From assembly GCF_020524495.1 (NCBI RefSeq), contig NZ_JAIVLB010000005.1, positions 1 through 64,000 on the forward strand: 64,000 nucleotides of DNA. The letters are read 5' to 3'. This DNA is from Bacillus stratosphericus (GTDB taxonomy: Bacteria; Bacillota; Bacilli; Bacillales; Bacillaceae). The position numbers and the translations under genes are program-made. The notes below the pieces were generated by a model that made no database searches, was not told the DNA's origin, and saw only the letters and a list, made by a program, of their open reading frames with translations. Shown here piece by piece: positions 44,576-57,138 of the stretch (within the stretch, counting starts at the first letter, position 1; each line of letters begins with the position of its first letter).

Positions 44576-44590
44576 AGAGGGATTCAACAT

Positions 44591-45610
44591 ATGGTCTTTG
44601 ATATATGGAATAATTTTAAAAAAAGGGATGTCCATCCCGTTTATTGCTTATATGGAAAAGAAACATATTTGCTGCAAGAGACAGTTGCTAAACTGAGACA
44701 AGCTGTGGTTGACGAGGAGACAAAAGATTTTAATTACTCCGTCTTCGATATGGAAGAGGTGCCGCTTGAGCAGGCTGTGACAGACGCAGAAACCTTTCCG
44801 TTTATGGGAGAACGACGTCTCGTTGTGATCAAGAATCCTTATTTTCTCACAGCCGAAAAGAAAAAAGAGAAGATAGAGCATCAACTTTCCGTGTTAGAAT
44901 CCTATTTAGAAAAGCCAGCGCCCTATACGATTCTTGTGTTATTAGCGCCATATGAAAAACTGGATGAACGTAAGAAAATCACCAAATTGCTAAAAAAGAA
45001 AGCGGCTGTAGTCGAGGCGAAAGAGTTAAATCCTAAAGAAACAACTGATTTTATGATCACGCTGGCTAAGACAGAAGGAAAAGCGATAACAGCCGATGCG
45101 GCTGAGCAGCTTGTGATGTTATGTGGCGGGAGTCTGTCCTCTCTTTTCCAAGAGGTTCGGAAGCTTAGTACATATATTGGAAAGCGGGAAGAAATTGAAC
45201 TTTCTGATGTCAATCAGCTCGTGGCACGAAGCTTAGAGCAGAATATTTTTGAACTCATTAACCAAATTGTGAACAGACGCCGCTCTGAGGCGATGCAAAT
45301 GTTTTATGACCTGTTGAAACAAAATGAGGAGCCCATTAAAATATTGGCACTCATCTCAAATCAATTTCGATTGATTTTGCATACAAAATACTTCGCCCAG
45401 CAGGGATATGGCCAAAAACAAATTGCTTCAAATTTGAAGGTCCATCCATTCCGGGTTAAGCTCGCCATGGACCAGGCAAGACTGTTTTCAGAACAAGAGC
45501 TAAAGCAGATCGTGAAAGGGCTCTCCACCATCGATTATGAAATGAAAACGGGTAAAAAGGACAAGCAGCTATTGTTAGAGCTTTTCTTGGTTCGGTTATT
45601 AGGTGCATAA
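44591..45610 (+). CDS. holA: DNA polymerase III delta subunit
   Basis: The protein has 339 residues from ATG 44591. It begins HPVYCLYGKETYLLQ, the degenerate AAA+ fold of delta, with FPFMGERRLVVIKNPYF and the C-terminal collar NEEPIKILALISNQFRLIL. It opens the sliding clamp during loading. B. subtilis yqeN is the same gene. Confidence 0.95.
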   Translation: MVFDIWNNFKKRDVHPVYCLYGKETYLLQETVAKLRQAVVDEETKDFNYSVFDMEEVPLEQAVTDAETFPFMGERRLVVIKNPYFLTAEKKKEKIEHQLSVLESYLEKPAPYTILVLLAPYEKLDERKKITKLLKKKAAVVEAKELNPKETTDFMITLAKTEGKAITADAAEQLVMLCGGSLSSLFQEVRKLSTYIGKREEIELSDVNQLVARSLEQNIFELINQIVNRRRSEAMQMFYDLLKQNEEPIKILALISNQFRLILHTKYFAQQGYGQKQIASNLKVHPFRVKLAMDQARLFSEQELKQIVKGLSTIDYEMKTGKKDKQLLLELFLVRLLGA

Positions 45611-45643
45611 AAAAACGACCTTCTAAAAAGAGGGTCGTTTTTG
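45609..45643. terminator. Bidirectional terminator between holA and rpsT
   Basis: AAAAACGACC pairs with GGGTCGTTTTT (one G-T) around an A-rich loop; T runs exist in both directions. Confidence 0.9.
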
Positions 45644-45738
45644 TTTAGATGTATAATTGCCAGTCTGTCCTTATGGCTAAGCCGGTCAGGACGGACGTAC
45701 AGTTAAACAGATGCCTCATCACTGAGGCGATGCAATCA

Positions 45739-46005
45739 TTATGCAGAAAGTCCGTTTACGTGTTTAGCAAGTCTTGATTTGTAACGCGCGGCTGCGTTTT
45801 TGTGTACAAGACCAGTTTTAACGGCTTTGTCAATGCGTTTTGCAGCAGAAGAAAGAGCAGCTTTTGCTTGCTCAGCATCGTTGTTAGCTACAGAAACTTC
45901 AACTTGTTTAATCGCAGTACGCATCGCAGACTTGATTGTTGCATTGTGTGCACGGCGTTCGTTATTCGTTTTTGTACGTTTGATCGCTGATTTAATATTT
46001 GGCAT
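45739..46005 (-). CDS. rpsT: 30S ribosomal protein S20
   Basis: The protein has 88 residues from ATG 46005 with AGGAGGTG seven bases upstream. [20 protein letters not shown] and the helical, Ala/Lys-rich body ending in [11 protein letters not shown] are typical of bS20. It binds the 5' domain of 16S rRNA. Monocistronic, opposite to its neighbours. Confidence 0.97.
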   Translation of the reverse strand: MPNIKSAIKRTKTNNERRAHNATIKSAMRTAIKQVEVSVANNDAEQAKAALSSAAKRIDKAVKTGLVHKNAAARYKSRLAKHVNGLSA

Positions 46006-46077
46006 ATGTTTCACCTCCTAAGATACAACCTAAACACAATTGTCTTAAGGTTAAATCTTCACAATAGAACAAATTGT

Positions 46078-46106
46078 ATTCTATCAAACACACCATTAGA
46101 ATGCAA
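46078..46106 (-). promoter_or_regulatory. rpsT SigA promoter
   Basis: On the minus strand TTGCAT (46106-46101), a 17-base spacer and TAGAAT (46083-46078), followed by a leader of about 70 bases before the start. Confidence 0.65.
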
Positions 46107-46203
46107 TATAAATGTAAAGTATTTTTCATTGATGAAGCGCTCGAATGTTTCTCTTCAGAGATGGAAAGACTACTGTTAATTACTTGGTGAAAGGAGCCTT
46201 TTC

Positions 46204-47319
46204 ATGAAGAAACAGAAACTTGATTTAAGCGCTTATCAAATTCGGACAGACTTGGCCGTTGAAACAAAAGAGATATTAGAACAAGAAAACGATCCTAATG
46301 TCATTAAAAAAGACGGCATTCAAGGGATTGTCGAGAAGGAAAAGGAAGAGAACGGCATCCGCATACGCACTGTGGATATCGCGAAAGAAGGAGAAGAGAT
46401 GACCGGAAAAAAGGCAGGTACATACTTGACGCTAGAGGCGCAGGGGATTCGTGAGAAGGATTCTGAGATGCAAGAAAAAGTAGTCGAAGTCTTCGCCCTT
46501 CATTTTGCTCAGTTTTTAAAAGACCGAGGAATTCAGGCAGATGCCAGCTGTCTTGTTGTGGGTTTAGGAAACTGGAATGTCACGCCAGATGCCCTAGGGC
46601 CACTTACAGTTGAAAACTTACTTGTGACCCGTCATCTATTTGAATTGCAGCCAGAAAATGTACAGGAAGGCTATCGCCCAGTGTCTTCTTTATCACCTGG
46701 TGTGATGGGACTGACTGGTATTGAAACAAGTGACATTATACAAGGCGTGATAGAACGATCCAAGCCTGATTTTGTGATTGCCATCGATGCACTTGCCGCT
46801 CGTGCGGTGGAACGGGTGAATACAACGATTCAAATTTCTGATACAGGCATCCATCCAGGATCTGGTGTAGGGAATAAGCGTAAGGAATTAAGCAGAGATA
46901 CATTGGGTATTCCAGTGATTGCAATTGGTGTTCCGACAGTTGTTGATGCAGTGACGATCGCAAGTGACACGATTGATTATGTCTTAAAGCATTTTGGTAG
47001 AGAACTGAAAGATGATAGCCCCTCCCGCTCTCTTGTGCCAGCTGGTCTGACATTTGGGAAGAAAAAAGTGTTAAACGAAGAAGACTTACCAGATGAAGAA
47101 ACGCGTCAATCATTTCTAGGAATAGTAGGAACGCTTCCTGAAGAAGAAAAAAGACAGCTCATCCATGAAGTGCTTGCGCCGCTAGGGCAAAACTTAATGG
47201 TAACGCCTAAGGAAGTGGATACATTCATTGACGACATGGCGAACGTAATCGCCAATGGATTAAACACAGCACTTCATGGTAAAATCTCTCAAGATAACAT
47301 GGGATCTTATAATCATTAA
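46204..47319 (+). CDS. gpr: Germination protease GPR (precursor)
   Basis: The protein has 371 residues, family A25, behind AAAGGAG. It is made as an inactive zymogen; a short propeptide at [20 protein letters not shown] is removed during sporulation. Conserved parts include [15 protein letters not shown] and IAIDALAAR. It degrades small acid-soluble proteins in germinating spores. It precedes spoIIP as in other Bacillus. Confidence 0.96.
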   Translation: MKKQKLDLSAYQIRTDLAVETKEILEQENDPNVIKKDGIQGIVEKEKEENGIRIRTVDIAKEGEEMTGKKAGTYLTLEAQGIREKDSEMQEKVVEVFALHFAQFLKDRGIQADASCLVVGLGNWNVTPDALGPLTVENLLVTRHLFELQPENVQEGYRPVSSLSPGVMGLTGIETSDIIQGVIERSKPDFVIAIDALAARAVERVNTTIQISDTGIHPGSGVGNKRKELSRDTLGIPVIAIGVPTVVDAVTIASDTIDYVLKHFGRELKDDSPSRSLVPAGLTFGKKKVLNEEDLPDEETRQSFLGIVGTLPEEEKRQLIHEVLAPLGQNLMVTPKEVDTFIDDMANVIANGLNTALHGKISQDNMGSYNH

Positions 47320-47385
47320 TCTGTTCTACTTTCTCTAGCTCGCTCATAGTGTAATTACTAGAAAGCGTGCTGGAGGGAGTAAATC

Positions 47386-48594
47386 ATGAAAAAAAGACCC
47401 CGCCGTCGTCGACAGTTGGTCGTTACGATTAATGGAACCAAAGTAGTGAAAAGTATTTTCTTGTTTATTGCCTCTCTTGTGGTCGTGTTTGTCATGTCAG
47501 GAGCTTTGACGTCCTTAAAACCTGAGCTTAGACCTCAAGCATCGTTGTATGGGGTGGCTGATGAGCTGTCAGGAGCGTTCTTTGCCACACTGATGGGGAT
47601 GGAAAACCAATATTTCGCCTCAGCAGTTCCAAAAAATCAAAAAGGGTTCAATTTCTCTGGACTGTCACTCAAGCTTGCGACAAGTATCAATTTAGAAGAT
47701 CCGCGCAGTTTTCTGGGAAGAGAGCTGCCAGGCTTTGAACATTTTGATACAAAAATCATCTTAGCGGGTGAAGGAACAGACTATACCAACATGCCAATGG
47801 AATCACCACCACCAAGTGAAGTTATCAAAGATGAGAAAGAAGCAAATTTAGCTGAGCTGGACAAGCTTGATGAGGATGAGCCGAAAAAGCCTGTAAAAGA
47901 GCCAAACCGTTCTACAGGAAAACGAAAAGCCGTGTACATTTATCACACACATAATACGGAATCATATTTGCCATTTTTAAAAGAGGAAACCAACCCAAAC
48001 AATGCACGGCACTCAAAAGTAAACGTAACCCTTGTCGGGGAAATGTTTGGGAAGGCGCTTGATCAACAAGGAGTCGGCAATATAGTAGACAAAACAGAAA
48101 TTGAAAAAAGGCTTCTGCAAAAAGGATTAAAGTATCCACAATCGTATAATGAATCAAGATTGGTTGTAAAAGAAGCCCTCGCTAAAAATGATGACCTTGA
48201 ATATTTAATTGATATTCACCGTGATTCAAGAAGAAAGAAAGATACCACTGTGGAGATCAAAGGGGAAAAATATGCGAGAATTGCATTTGTGATCGGGAAA
48301 AAGAATCAAAGCTATGAGAAGAATTTAAAGATAGCGACAGAATTTCACCATTTGATGGAAAAAAAATATAAAGGACTTAGCATCGGAGTGTTTGCTAAAG
48401 GAGAAATTGGCGATAATGGAATCTATAATCAAGATTTATCTGACAAAGCTCTTCTTTTAGAATTTGGCGGTGTGGATAATAATATGGAAGAATTAAAAAA
48501 TGCATCCAATGCGGCCGCTGATGTGTTCAGTGAAATTTTCTGGGACGCAGAAAAAGTAAATGGCAAGACAAAGGATGAGAAAAAACGTTCTTAA
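47386..48594 (+). CDS. spoIIP: Stage II sporulation protein P
   Basis: The protein has 402 residues from ATG 47386 behind GGAGGG. A basic N-terminus and a membrane anchor (about 22-44) precede a linker and the amidase/endopeptidase domain, with YIYHTHNTESYLPF, DIHRDSRR and LLLEFGGVDNN as metal and active-site segments. With SpoIID and SpoIIM it thins septal peptidoglycan for engulfment. Confidence 0.95.
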   Translation: MKKRPRRRRQLVVTINGTKVVKSIFLFIASLVVVFVMSGALTSLKPELRPQASLYGVADELSGAFFATLMGMENQYFASAVPKNQKGFNFSGLSLKLATSINLEDPRSFLGRELPGFEHFDTKIILAGEGTDYTNMPMESPPPSEVIKDEKEANLAELDKLDEDEPKKPVKEPNRSTGKRKAVYIYHTHNTESYLPFLKEETNPNNARHSKVNVTLVGEMFGKALDQQGVGNIVDKTEIEKRLLQKGLKYPQSYNESRLVVKEALAKNDDLEYLIDIHRDSRRKKDTTVEIKGEKYARIAFVIGKKNQSYEKNLKIATEFHHLMEKKYKGLSIGVFAKGEIGDNGIYNQDLSDKALLLEFGGVDNNMEELKNASNAAADVFSEIFWDAEKVNGKTKDEKKRS

Positions 48595-48607
48595 GGTGGT
48601 GACGGGC

Positions 48608-48940
48608 ATGGGCTCATTTATCGGAAAAACCATTATATTAGGGTTGGTCTTGCTGTTTGGTGTCTTTTTAGGAATGCAACAAGCGAATAATGGGATGCTG
48701 CAAATGAAGGGCTACCATGATCCAAAATTGAAAGGGGCCTTCTCCATTCAAGTGAATGACGACCAAGAAAGAGAAGCTTCTATCTTAGGGACATCCGTCA
48801 CAGAAAAGGATTTAGCAGAAAAACAAAAACAGCTTGAAGAAATGGAGAGCTTTAATGCCTTCTCAAAGGCCGGAAAAGCTCTATCTGATGGCATGACACA
48901 TGCAGCCCGTTCTCTTTATGATTGGGTGAATGGAAAATAA
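48608..48940 (+). CDS. yqxA: YqxA family protein (DUF3679)
   Basis: The protein has 110 residues from ATG 48608, eight bases after AAGGTGG; GTG 48599 is an alternative. One N-terminal membrane segment (IILGLVLLFGVFLGMQQAN) is followed by a short extracytoplasmic region with a coiled stretch (EKQKQLEEME). Conserved after spoIIP; function unknown. Confidence 0.88.
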   Translation: MGSFIGKTIILGLVLLFGVFLGMQQANNGMLQMKGYHDPKLKGAFSIQVNDDQEREASILGTSVTEKDLAEKQKQLEEMESFNAFSKAGKALSDGMTHAARSLYDWVNGK

Positions 48941-49011
48941 ACATTAAATTTGGCAAAACCAATCCAATTATTTCATTATGCCATGTTTAATGAAATATTC
49001 CCATTTTAATG

Positions 49012-49041
49012 AAAGCCGCTAATCGATGAGCGGCTTTTCTT
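49012..49041 (+). terminator. Terminator of gpr-spoIIP-yqxA
   Basis: AAAGCCGCT and AGCGGCTTT pair perfectly over 9 bases, followed by TCTT. Confidence 0.8.
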
Positions 49042-49049
49042 GATTTCGA

Positions 49050-49078
49050 TTGAATCTTTACAACCCTATTGATATAAT
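49050..49078 (+). promoter_or_regulatory. lepA SigA promoter
   Basis: TTGAAT (49050-49055), a 17-base spacer and a perfect TATAAT (49073-49078), 44 bases before the lepA GTG. Confidence 0.75.
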
Positions 49079-49121
49079 CTATCCTAGCGCAACCCGCGTT
49101 TTATAGTAGGAGTGATAGATT

Positions 49122-50960
49122 GTGACTGATAAAGAAAAACGATTAGAACGGCAATCAAGAATTCGAAATTTCTCCATTATCGCCCATATTGACCATGGAA
49201 AATCCACATTGGCGGACCGTATTTTGGAAAAAACAGCGGCGATTACTCAACGAGAAATGAAAGAACAATTACTTGATTCCATGGACTTAGAGCGTGAACG
49301 CGGCATTACAATTAAATTAAACTCTGTTCAACTGAAATATCAGGCGAAGGATGGAGAAGAATATATTATGCACCTGATTGATACACCAGGGCATGTCGAC
49401 TTCACCTATGAGGTATCCCGAAGCCTGGCTGCCTGTGAAGGCGCAATTCTCGTTGTAGATGCAGCGCAAGGAATTGAAGCACAGACACTTGCAAACGTTT
49501 ATTTAGCTCTTGATAACAACCTAGAAATTCTTCCGATAATCAATAAAATCGATTTGCCAAGTGCAGAGCCTGAGCGTGTAAGAAAAGAAATTGAAGATGT
49601 CATCGGTTTGGATGCATCTGAAGCTGTTTTGACATCTGCGAAGGCGGGCATTGGGATCGAGGATATTTTAGAACAAATCGTAGAAAAAGTGCCGGCACCA
49701 GCTGGAGATCCAGAAGCACCTCTTCAAGCCCTTATTTTTGATTCCCTGTACGATGCGTATCGAGGCGTCATTGCATACATACGGATTGTCCAAGGAACCG
49801 TAAGACCCGGTCAGAAAATCAAAATGATGGCAACAGGAAAAGAATTTGAAGTGCTTGAAGTCGGCGTTTTCACACCGAAAGCAATGCCAACAGACGAACT
49901 CGCCGTTGGAGATGTTGGATATTTAACAGCTGCCATCAAAAATGTTGGGGATACACGTGTAGGGGATACGATCACTAGTGCGGAGAACCCTGCCAAAGAA
50001 GCACTGCCAGGATATAGAAAGCTGAACCCGATGGTGTACTGCGGACTTTATCCAATTGACACAGCGAAATATAACGACTTACGTGAAGCGTTAGAAAAGC
50101 TTGAATTAAATGACTCTTCACTTCAATATGAGGCAGAGACATCCCAAGCACTTGGCTTCGGTTTCCGTTGCGGCTTTCTTGGAATGCTTCATATGGAAAT
50201 CATCCAAGAACGAATTGAACGTGAATTTAAAATTGACCTCATTACGACAGCACCAAGTGTTATTTACGATGTCTATATGACAGATGGAGAAAAAATCGTC
50301 GTAGATAACCCGTCCAATTTGCCTGATCCACAAAAGATTGAGCGAATTGAAGAACCATACGTCAAGGCTACAATGATGGTGCCAAATGATTACGTAGGCT
50401 CTGTCATGGAGCTTTGCCAAGGAAAACGCGGCAATTTCATTGATATGCAATATCTTGATGCCAACCGCGTCAGTATTGTTTATGAAATTCCTTTGGCAGA
50501 GATCGTTTACGAGTTCTTTGATCAGCTAAAGTCCAATACAAAAGGCTATGCATCCTTTGATTACGAGCTGATAGGCTATCGTCCATCCACTCTTGTCAAA
50601 ATGGATATTATGCTTAATGGCGAAAAAATCGATGCCCTTTCCTTTATTGTTCACCGCGATTATGCATATGAACGAGGGAAGATCATTGTAGAAAAACTCA
50701 AAGAACTTATTCCACGCCAGCATTTTGAAGTACCAGTTCAGGCGGCAATCGGTCAAAAAATCGTGGCTCGTTCTACCATTAAGGCGATGCGTAAAAACGT
50801 ACTTGCCAAATGTTATGGTGGAGACATTTCCCGGAAAAGAAAGCTTCTTGAGAAGCAAAAAGAAGGGAAAAAGCGCATGAAGCAAGTGGGCTCAGTTGAA
50901 GTCCCGCAAGAAGCATTCATGGCTGTGCTGAAAATGGATGACAGCACGCCGAAAAAATAA
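49122..50960 (+). CDS. lepA: Elongation factor 4 (LepA)
   Basis: The protein has 612 residues from GTG 49122. GTPase motifs are [17 protein letters not shown] and NKIDLPSA; the body follows EF-G order without domain IV and ends in the LepA-specific domain ([25 protein letters not shown]). It back-translocates or remodels ribosomes. Confidence 0.97.
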   Translation: MTDKEKRLERQSRIRNFSIIAHIDHGKSTLADRILEKTAAITQREMKEQLLDSMDLERERGITIKLNSVQLKYQAKDGEEYIMHLIDTPGHVDFTYEVSRSLAACEGAILVVDAAQGIEAQTLANVYLALDNNLEILPIINKIDLPSAEPERVRKEIEDVIGLDASEAVLTSAKAGIGIEDILEQIVEKVPAPAGDPEAPLQALIFDSLYDAYRGVIAYIRIVQGTVRPGQKIKMMATGKEFEVLEVGVFTPKAMPTDELAVGDVGYLTAAIKNVGDTRVGDTITSAENPAKEALPGYRKLNPMVYCGLYPIDTAKYNDLREALEKLELNDSSLQYEAETSQALGFGFRCGFLGMLHMEIIQERIEREFKIDLITTAPSVIYDVYMTDGEKIVVDNPSNLPDPQKIERIEEPYVKATMMVPNDYVGSVMELCQGKRGNFIDMQYLDANRVSIVYEIPLAEIVYEFFDQLKSNTKGYASFDYELIGYRPSTLVKMDIMLNGEKIDALSFIVHRDYAYERGKIIVEKLKELIPRQHFEVPVQAAIGQKIVARSTIKAMRKNVLAKCYGGDISRKRKLLEKQKEGKKRMKQVGSVEVPQEAFMAVLKMDDSTPKK

Positions 50961-51025
50961 GGTCCTCAAGGCAACCTGCTTTACAATGTTCGCCTTGATG
51001 TTTATAGTCGCAAACAAACAAAGGT

Positions 51026-51046
51026 GCCGCAGCAATAAACTGCGGC
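51026..51046 (+). terminator. Hairpin between lepA and hemW
   Basis: GCCGCAG and CTGCGGC form a perfect 7-bp stem; the T run after it is weak (TCTTT), so read-through into hemW is likely. Confidence 0.5.
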
Positions 51047-51074
51047 TCTTTACCTGTAAAGAAGGTGTCATCAA

Positions 51075-52214
51075 ATGAAAGCAGCATACATTCACATTCC
51101 ATTTTGTGAGCACATATGTCACTATTGTGATTTCAATAAATTTTTCATCAAAACGCAGCCAGTAGATGAATACTTAGCCGCACTTGAAAAAGAGATGCAG
51201 CACACGATCGAGAAAAAGGGAGAGGAAGAACTAAAAACGATTTTTATTGGTGGGGGAACCCCGACATCCCTGACAGTCAGTCAGCTAGATCAGCTCATGG
51301 ACAGCATTTATCGCGTATTGAAGCCGTCAAAAGACCTGATCGAATTTGCAGTAGAAGCCAACCCAGACGAACTATCGTTTGATAAACTGCATGTCCTCAA
51401 ATCAGCTGGCGTGAATCGGCTAAGCTTCGGCGTACAAACATTTGAAGATGACTTGCTCAAAAAAATCGGCCGGGTTCACCAAAAGAAAGATGTCCTAACC
51501 TCTTTTGAACGAGCAAGAGCGGTTGGGTTTGACAACATTAGTCTTGATCTCATGTTTGGTTTGCCTCATCAAGAAAAGCATCATGTGCTGAATTCACTTG
51601 AGACCGCTTTTTCCTTAGGTGCAGAGCATTACTCTGTCTATTCACTCATTGTGGAGCCTAAGACGTTTTTTTACAACTTGATGCAAAAAGGGAAGCTGCA
51701 TTTACCATCCCAAGAAGGTGAGGCTGAAATGTACGAGCTTGTCATGGATGAAATGGAGCGTCATGGACTCAAACAATATGAAATTAGCAATTACGCTAAA
51801 CGTGGTTTTGAAAGCCAGCATAACCTCACATATTGGAGCAATGAAGATTATTTCGGCTTTGGTGCAGGGGCGCATGGCTATGTAGATGGCATCCGAAATG
51901 TGAACGCTGGGCCAGTGAAACACTATTTGGAGCTGATTGAACAAACAGGCTTCCCCTATAAGGAAACACATCAGGTCACAAAGCGGGAGCAGATAGAAGA
52001 AGAAATGTTTTTAGGTCTACGAAAAATCGAAGGCATTAAAACCACCCACTTCCAAGCAAAATATGGAGCTGCACCAGAAATGCTCTTTTCCACCGTTCTT
52101 GAAGAATTAGAAGAAAAAGGTCTCATTGTACAAGATGACATCGGGATTCGTTTAACAAGAAAAGGAAAATTGTTAGGAAATGAAGTATTTCAAGCGTTTC
52201 TTGGTGAGTTATAA
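51075..52214 (+). CDS. hemW: HemW-type radical SAM protein
   Basis: The protein has 379 residues behind AAGAAGGTG. The 4Fe-4S motif is CEHICHYCDF (CxxxCxYC), then FIGGGTPT and RLSFGVQTF, and GLPHQ. The family is related to coproporphyrinogen dehydrogenase HemN, but HemW members act as haem chaperones; Bacillus copies were long called hemN. Located between lepA and hrcA as in B. subtilis. Confidence 0.92.
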   Translation: MKAAYIHIPFCEHICHYCDFNKFFIKTQPVDEYLAALEKEMQHTIEKKGEEELKTIFIGGGTPTSLTVSQLDQLMDSIYRVLKPSKDLIEFAVEANPDELSFDKLHVLKSAGVNRLSFGVQTFEDDLLKKIGRVHQKKDVLTSFERARAVGFDNISLDLMFGLPHQEKHHVLNSLETAFSLGAEHYSVYSLIVEPKTFFYNLMQKGKLHLPSQEGEAEMYELVMDEMERHGLKQYEISNYAKRGFESQHNLTYWSNEDYFGFGAGAHGYVDGIRNVNAGPVKHYLELIEQTGFPYKETHQVTKREQIEEEMFLGLRKIEGIKTTHFQAKYGAAPEMLFSTVLEELEEKGLIVQDDIGIRLTRKGKLLGNEVFQAFLGEL

Positions 52215-52254
52215 TTGACATTTTTATTTGAGTTTGGTAATTTTGTTTATACAA
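52215..52254 (+). promoter_or_regulatory. hrcA operon promoter region
   Basis: TTGACA lies at 52215-52220. TAATTT at 52238 has the right spacing but fits -10 poorly; TACAAT at 52251 fits -10 well with a weaker -35 (TTGAGT, 52229). Either would place the start at or in CIRCE. Confidence 0.5.
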
Positions 52255-52281
52255 TTAGCACTCGTTGAAAGAGAGTGCTAA
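52255..52281 (+). promoter_or_regulatory. CIRCE operator for HrcA
   Basis: TTAGCACTC-N9-GAGTGCTAA, perfect 9-bp arms with exactly nine bases between. HrcA binds it, with GroE help, to repress the operon without heat stress. Confidence 0.98.
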
Positions 52282-52298
52282 CAGGGGTGATGATGATG

Positions 52299-53330
52299 AT
52301 GTTAACAAATCGTCAGCTTTTGATTCTGCAAGTCATCATTAATGACTTTATTCGTTCTGCGCAGCCAGTTGGGTCAAGAACTCTTTCTAAAAAAGAAGAC
52401 ATGACATTCAGCTCTGCGACGATTAGAAACGAAATGGCTGATTTGGAGGAACTTGGTTTTATTGAAAAAACCCACTCTTCATCAGGAAGAATTCCATCCG
52501 AAAAAGGATATCGTTATTATGTAGATCATTTGCTCTCTCCGCGAAAACTGTCGTTTAAAGAGCTTGTGCTCATCCAATCAGCTTTTCAGGAGAAAATTTT
52601 TGAGCTGGAAAAAACAGTTCAAAAATCGGCGGAAATTTTATCAGATCTCACAAACTATACATCGATTGTACTTGGTCCAAAGCTATGTGAAAATCGATTA
52701 AAGCAAATTCAGCTTGTCCCCGTCCAGCCAAACAAAGCAGTCGCGATCATGATTACAGACAGCGGACATGTTGAAAGCAAGACCATAACCTTCTCTGAGC
52801 ATCTTGATGTCTCCGATATTGAGAAGCTGATGAATATTCTAAACAGTCGCCTAGTTGGGATTCCGATGGATCAGTTGAAGGACAGGATGTATAAAGAAGT
52901 CGTCATGCTGCTTCGTACGCACTTAAAAGATTATGATCATATTTTAGATGCGCTTGGCAACACATTTACATCGACACAAAATGAATCAAAACTTTTCTTT
53001 GGCGGGAAGATTAATATGTTGAATCAGCCAGAGTTTCATGACATTGACCGCATTCGATCACTCATGATGCTCATTGAGAAAAAGAATGATGTCATGCAGC
53101 TGTTTCATCCAAATCAGCAAGGAATCACCATTAAAATCGGCTCAGAAAACATTTTGGAAGCAATGGAGAACTGTAGCTTCATCACTGCGACCTATTCGAT
53201 TGATCAAAAATCTCTCGGCTCCATTGCCGTCATCGGCCCAACCCGCATGGATTACGGGAGAGTCGTTAGTCTCTTACATCATGTATCAAAAGACTTGTCA
53301 AACGCACTTTCCAATTTGTATGATGAGTAG
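52299..53330 (+). CDS. hrcA: Heat-inducible transcription repressor HrcA
   Basis: The protein has 343 residues from ATG 52299, eight bases after AGGGGTGA; three further ATG codons directly precede it in frame. The N-terminal winged helix is [15 protein letters not shown], then [10 protein letters not shown] and [18 protein letters not shown]. The GAF-like middle and dimerisation domains follow, ending [12 protein letters not shown]. First gene of the heat-shock operon. Confidence 0.96.
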   Translation: MLTNRQLLILQVIINDFIRSAQPVGSRTLSKKEDMTFSSATIRNEMADLEELGFIEKTHSSSGRIPSEKGYRYYVDHLLSPRKLSFKELVLIQSAFQEKIFELEKTVQKSAEILSDLTNYTSIVLGPKLCENRLKQIQLVPVQPNKAVAIMITDSGHVESKTITFSEHLDVSDIEKLMNILNSRLVGIPMDQLKDRMYKEVVMLLRTHLKDYDHILDALGNTFTSTQNESKLFFGGKINMLNQPEFHDIDRIRSLMMLIEKKNDVMQLFHPNQQGITIKIGSENILEAMENCSFITATYSIDQKSLGSIAVIGPTRMDYGRVVSLLHHVSKDLSNALSNLYDE

Positions 53331-53393
53331 GGTGATCATCAATGAGGGCACAGCCCTTTCGTATTCTTGAATCTTTTGAGGGAGGTGAACACA

Positions 53394-53951
53394 ATGTCAG
53401 AAGAAAAACAGACACCTGAGCAAGAAGCAGAGGTTGAAGCACAAGAAGAAGCAGTTCAAGCAGATAATGAGGAAGCAAAGCGTGATGAACAGACTGTCTT
53501 TCAAGAGAAGATTGAAGAATTGCAGCAGCTTCTAGATGAAAAAGAAAACAAAATTCTGCGTGTTCAAGCAGATTTTGAAAACTATAAACGCCGTGCTCGA
53601 ACTGAAGTGGAGACCGTGCAAAAATATCGTTCTCAACATGTTGTCAGCGATCTTCTCCCAGCTCTTGACAACTTTGAAAGAGCGCTTGGAATCGATCCAG
53701 ACAATGAGCAGACGAAAAGTTTGTTAGAAGGAATGCAAATGGTTTACCGGCAGCTTGTAGATGCGTTGAAAAATGAAGGCGTTGAACCAATTGACGCTGC
53801 CGGAAAAGAGTTCGATCCAAACCTTCATCAAGCCGTCATGAAAGTTGAAGATGAAAACTACGATTCAAATATTGTTGTAGAAGAATTGCAAAAGGGCTAT
53901 AAACTCAAAGACCGAGTTATTCGTCCATCAATGGTAAAAGTAAATCAATAA
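53394..53951 (+). CDS. grpE: GrpE nucleotide exchange factor
   Basis: The protein has 185 residues from ATG 53394 behind GGAGGTG. A long acidic and coiled-coil N-terminus is followed by [11 protein letters not shown] and the beta domain with [16 protein letters not shown]-like sequence ([19 protein letters not shown]). It releases ADP from DnaK. Confidence 0.96.
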   Translation: MSEEKQTPEQEAEVEAQEEAVQADNEEAKRDEQTVFQEKIEELQQLLDEKENKILRVQADFENYKRRARTEVETVQKYRSQHVVSDLLPALDNFERALGIDPDNEQTKSLLEGMQMVYRQLVDALKNEGVEPIDAAGKEFDPNLHQAVMKVEDENYDSNIVVEELQKGYKLKDRVIRPSMVKVNQ

Positions 53952-55814
<1,863 letters not shown>

Positions 55815-55858
55815 TTACCTCCTTTACTTTTGAAAAAGACTGCTGAAACGTACTCGTC

Positions 55859-55898
55859 GGAAAGTCAAAGTCAGGATCTCTTGGCTTTGACTTTTTCC
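55859..55898 (+). terminator. Intra-operon terminator between dnaK and dnaJ
   Basis: AAAGTCAAAG (55861) pairs with CTTTGACTTT (55884) with a further C-G pair above and T residues after. Partial termination here would make more grpE-dnaK than downstream mRNA, as described for B. subtilis. Confidence 0.8.
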
Positions 55899-55982
55899 TT
55901 TTCAACGATGAAAAGGAATTGAAAAATGTCGAATCAAAATGATACAATCGTATTTATGTGAGAAAATCGGGAGTGTGAAGAG

Positions 55983-57116
55983 ATGAGTAAGCGTGATTAC
56001 TATGAAGTGCTTGGCGTTGGTAAGAGCGCCTCAAAAGACGAAATCAAAAAGGCATACCGCAAGCTTTCAAAAAAGTATCACCCTGATATTAATAAAGAAG
56101 CTGGCTCAGATGAAAAATTCAAAGAAGTAAAAGCAGCCTATGAAACCCTTTCTGACGATCAAAAACGCTCGCATTACGACCAGTTCGGTCATACCGATCC
56201 AAACCAAGGCTTCGGCGGCGGCGGCTTTGGCGACGGAGGAGATTTTGGCGGCTTCGGCGGCTTTGATGACATCTTCTCTAGTATTTTTGGTGGCGGAACC
56301 AGAAGAAGAGATCCGAATGCACCGCGTCAAGGAGCGGATCTTCAGTATACAATGACGCTTTCGTTTGAAGAAGCGGCATTTGGGAAGGAAGCAACCGTTG
56401 AAATCCCTCGTGAAGAAACCTGTGAAACATGTTATGGATCAGGTGCAAAGCCTGGAACGCAAGCAAAGACATGTTCACATTGCGGCGGTTCTGGCCAATT
56501 AAATGTTGAGCAATCAACACCATTTGGTAAAGTAGTCAACCGCAGAGTGTGTAACTACTGTAGCGGAACTGGAAAACAAATTGATCACAAATGTTCAACA
56601 TGTGGTGGATCTGGTAAAGTGCGTAAGCGTAAGAAAATCAACGTGACGATCCCAGCAGGTGTGGATGATGGTCAGCAGCTCAGAGTATCTGGTCAAGGTG
56701 AACCAGGTGTCAATGGAGGACCTTCAGGCGATCTTTTCGTTGTTTTCCATGTGCGTGCGCATGAATTCTTTGAACGTGACGGAGATGACATTTACTGTGA
56801 AATGCCTCTTACCTTTGCGCAGGCCGCATTAGGTGATGAAATTGAAGTACCTACATTACACGGAAAAGTAAAATTAAAAGTTCCTGCAGGCACTCAAACT
56901 GGTACGAAGTTTAGACTAAAAGGAAAAGGTATAAAAAATGTACGAGGCTATGGCCAAGGCGATCAGCATATCGTGGTACGGGTAGTCACACCAACGAATT
57001 TAACTGAAAATCAAAAAGATATCATTAGAACATTTGCTGAAGTGAGCGGAAATAAACCGGACGAACAAGAAATGAGCTTCTTTGATAAGGTAAAACGCGC
57101 ATTTAAAGGGGAGTAA
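55983..57116 (+). CDS. dnaJ: Chaperone DnaJ (Hsp40)
   Basis: The protein has 377 residues. The J domain has the HPD motif in [10 protein letters not shown], then a Gly/Phe-rich stretch, four zinc-finger repeats ([32 protein letters not shown]) and the C-terminal substrate domains. It stimulates DnaK. Confidence 0.98.
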   Translation: MSKRDYYEVLGVGKSASKDEIKKAYRKLSKKYHPDINKEAGSDEKFKEVKAAYETLSDDQKRSHYDQFGHTDPNQGFGGGGFGDGGDFGGFGGFDDIFSSIFGGGTRRRDPNAPRQGADLQYTMTLSFEEAAFGKEATVEIPREETCETCYGSGAKPGTQAKTCSHCGGSGQLNVEQSTPFGKVVNRRVCNYCSGTGKQIDHKCSTCGGSGKVRKRKKINVTIPAGVDDGQQLRVSGQGEPGVNGGPSGDLFVVFHVRAHEFFERDGDDIYCEMPLTFAQAALGDEIEVPTLHGKVKLKVPAGTQTGTKFRLKGKGIKNVRGYGQGDQHIVVRVVTPTNLTENQKDIIRTFAEVSGNKPDEQEMSFFDKVKRAFKGE

Positions 57117-57138
57117 GATGGATAAGGAGTTGGTAGTA

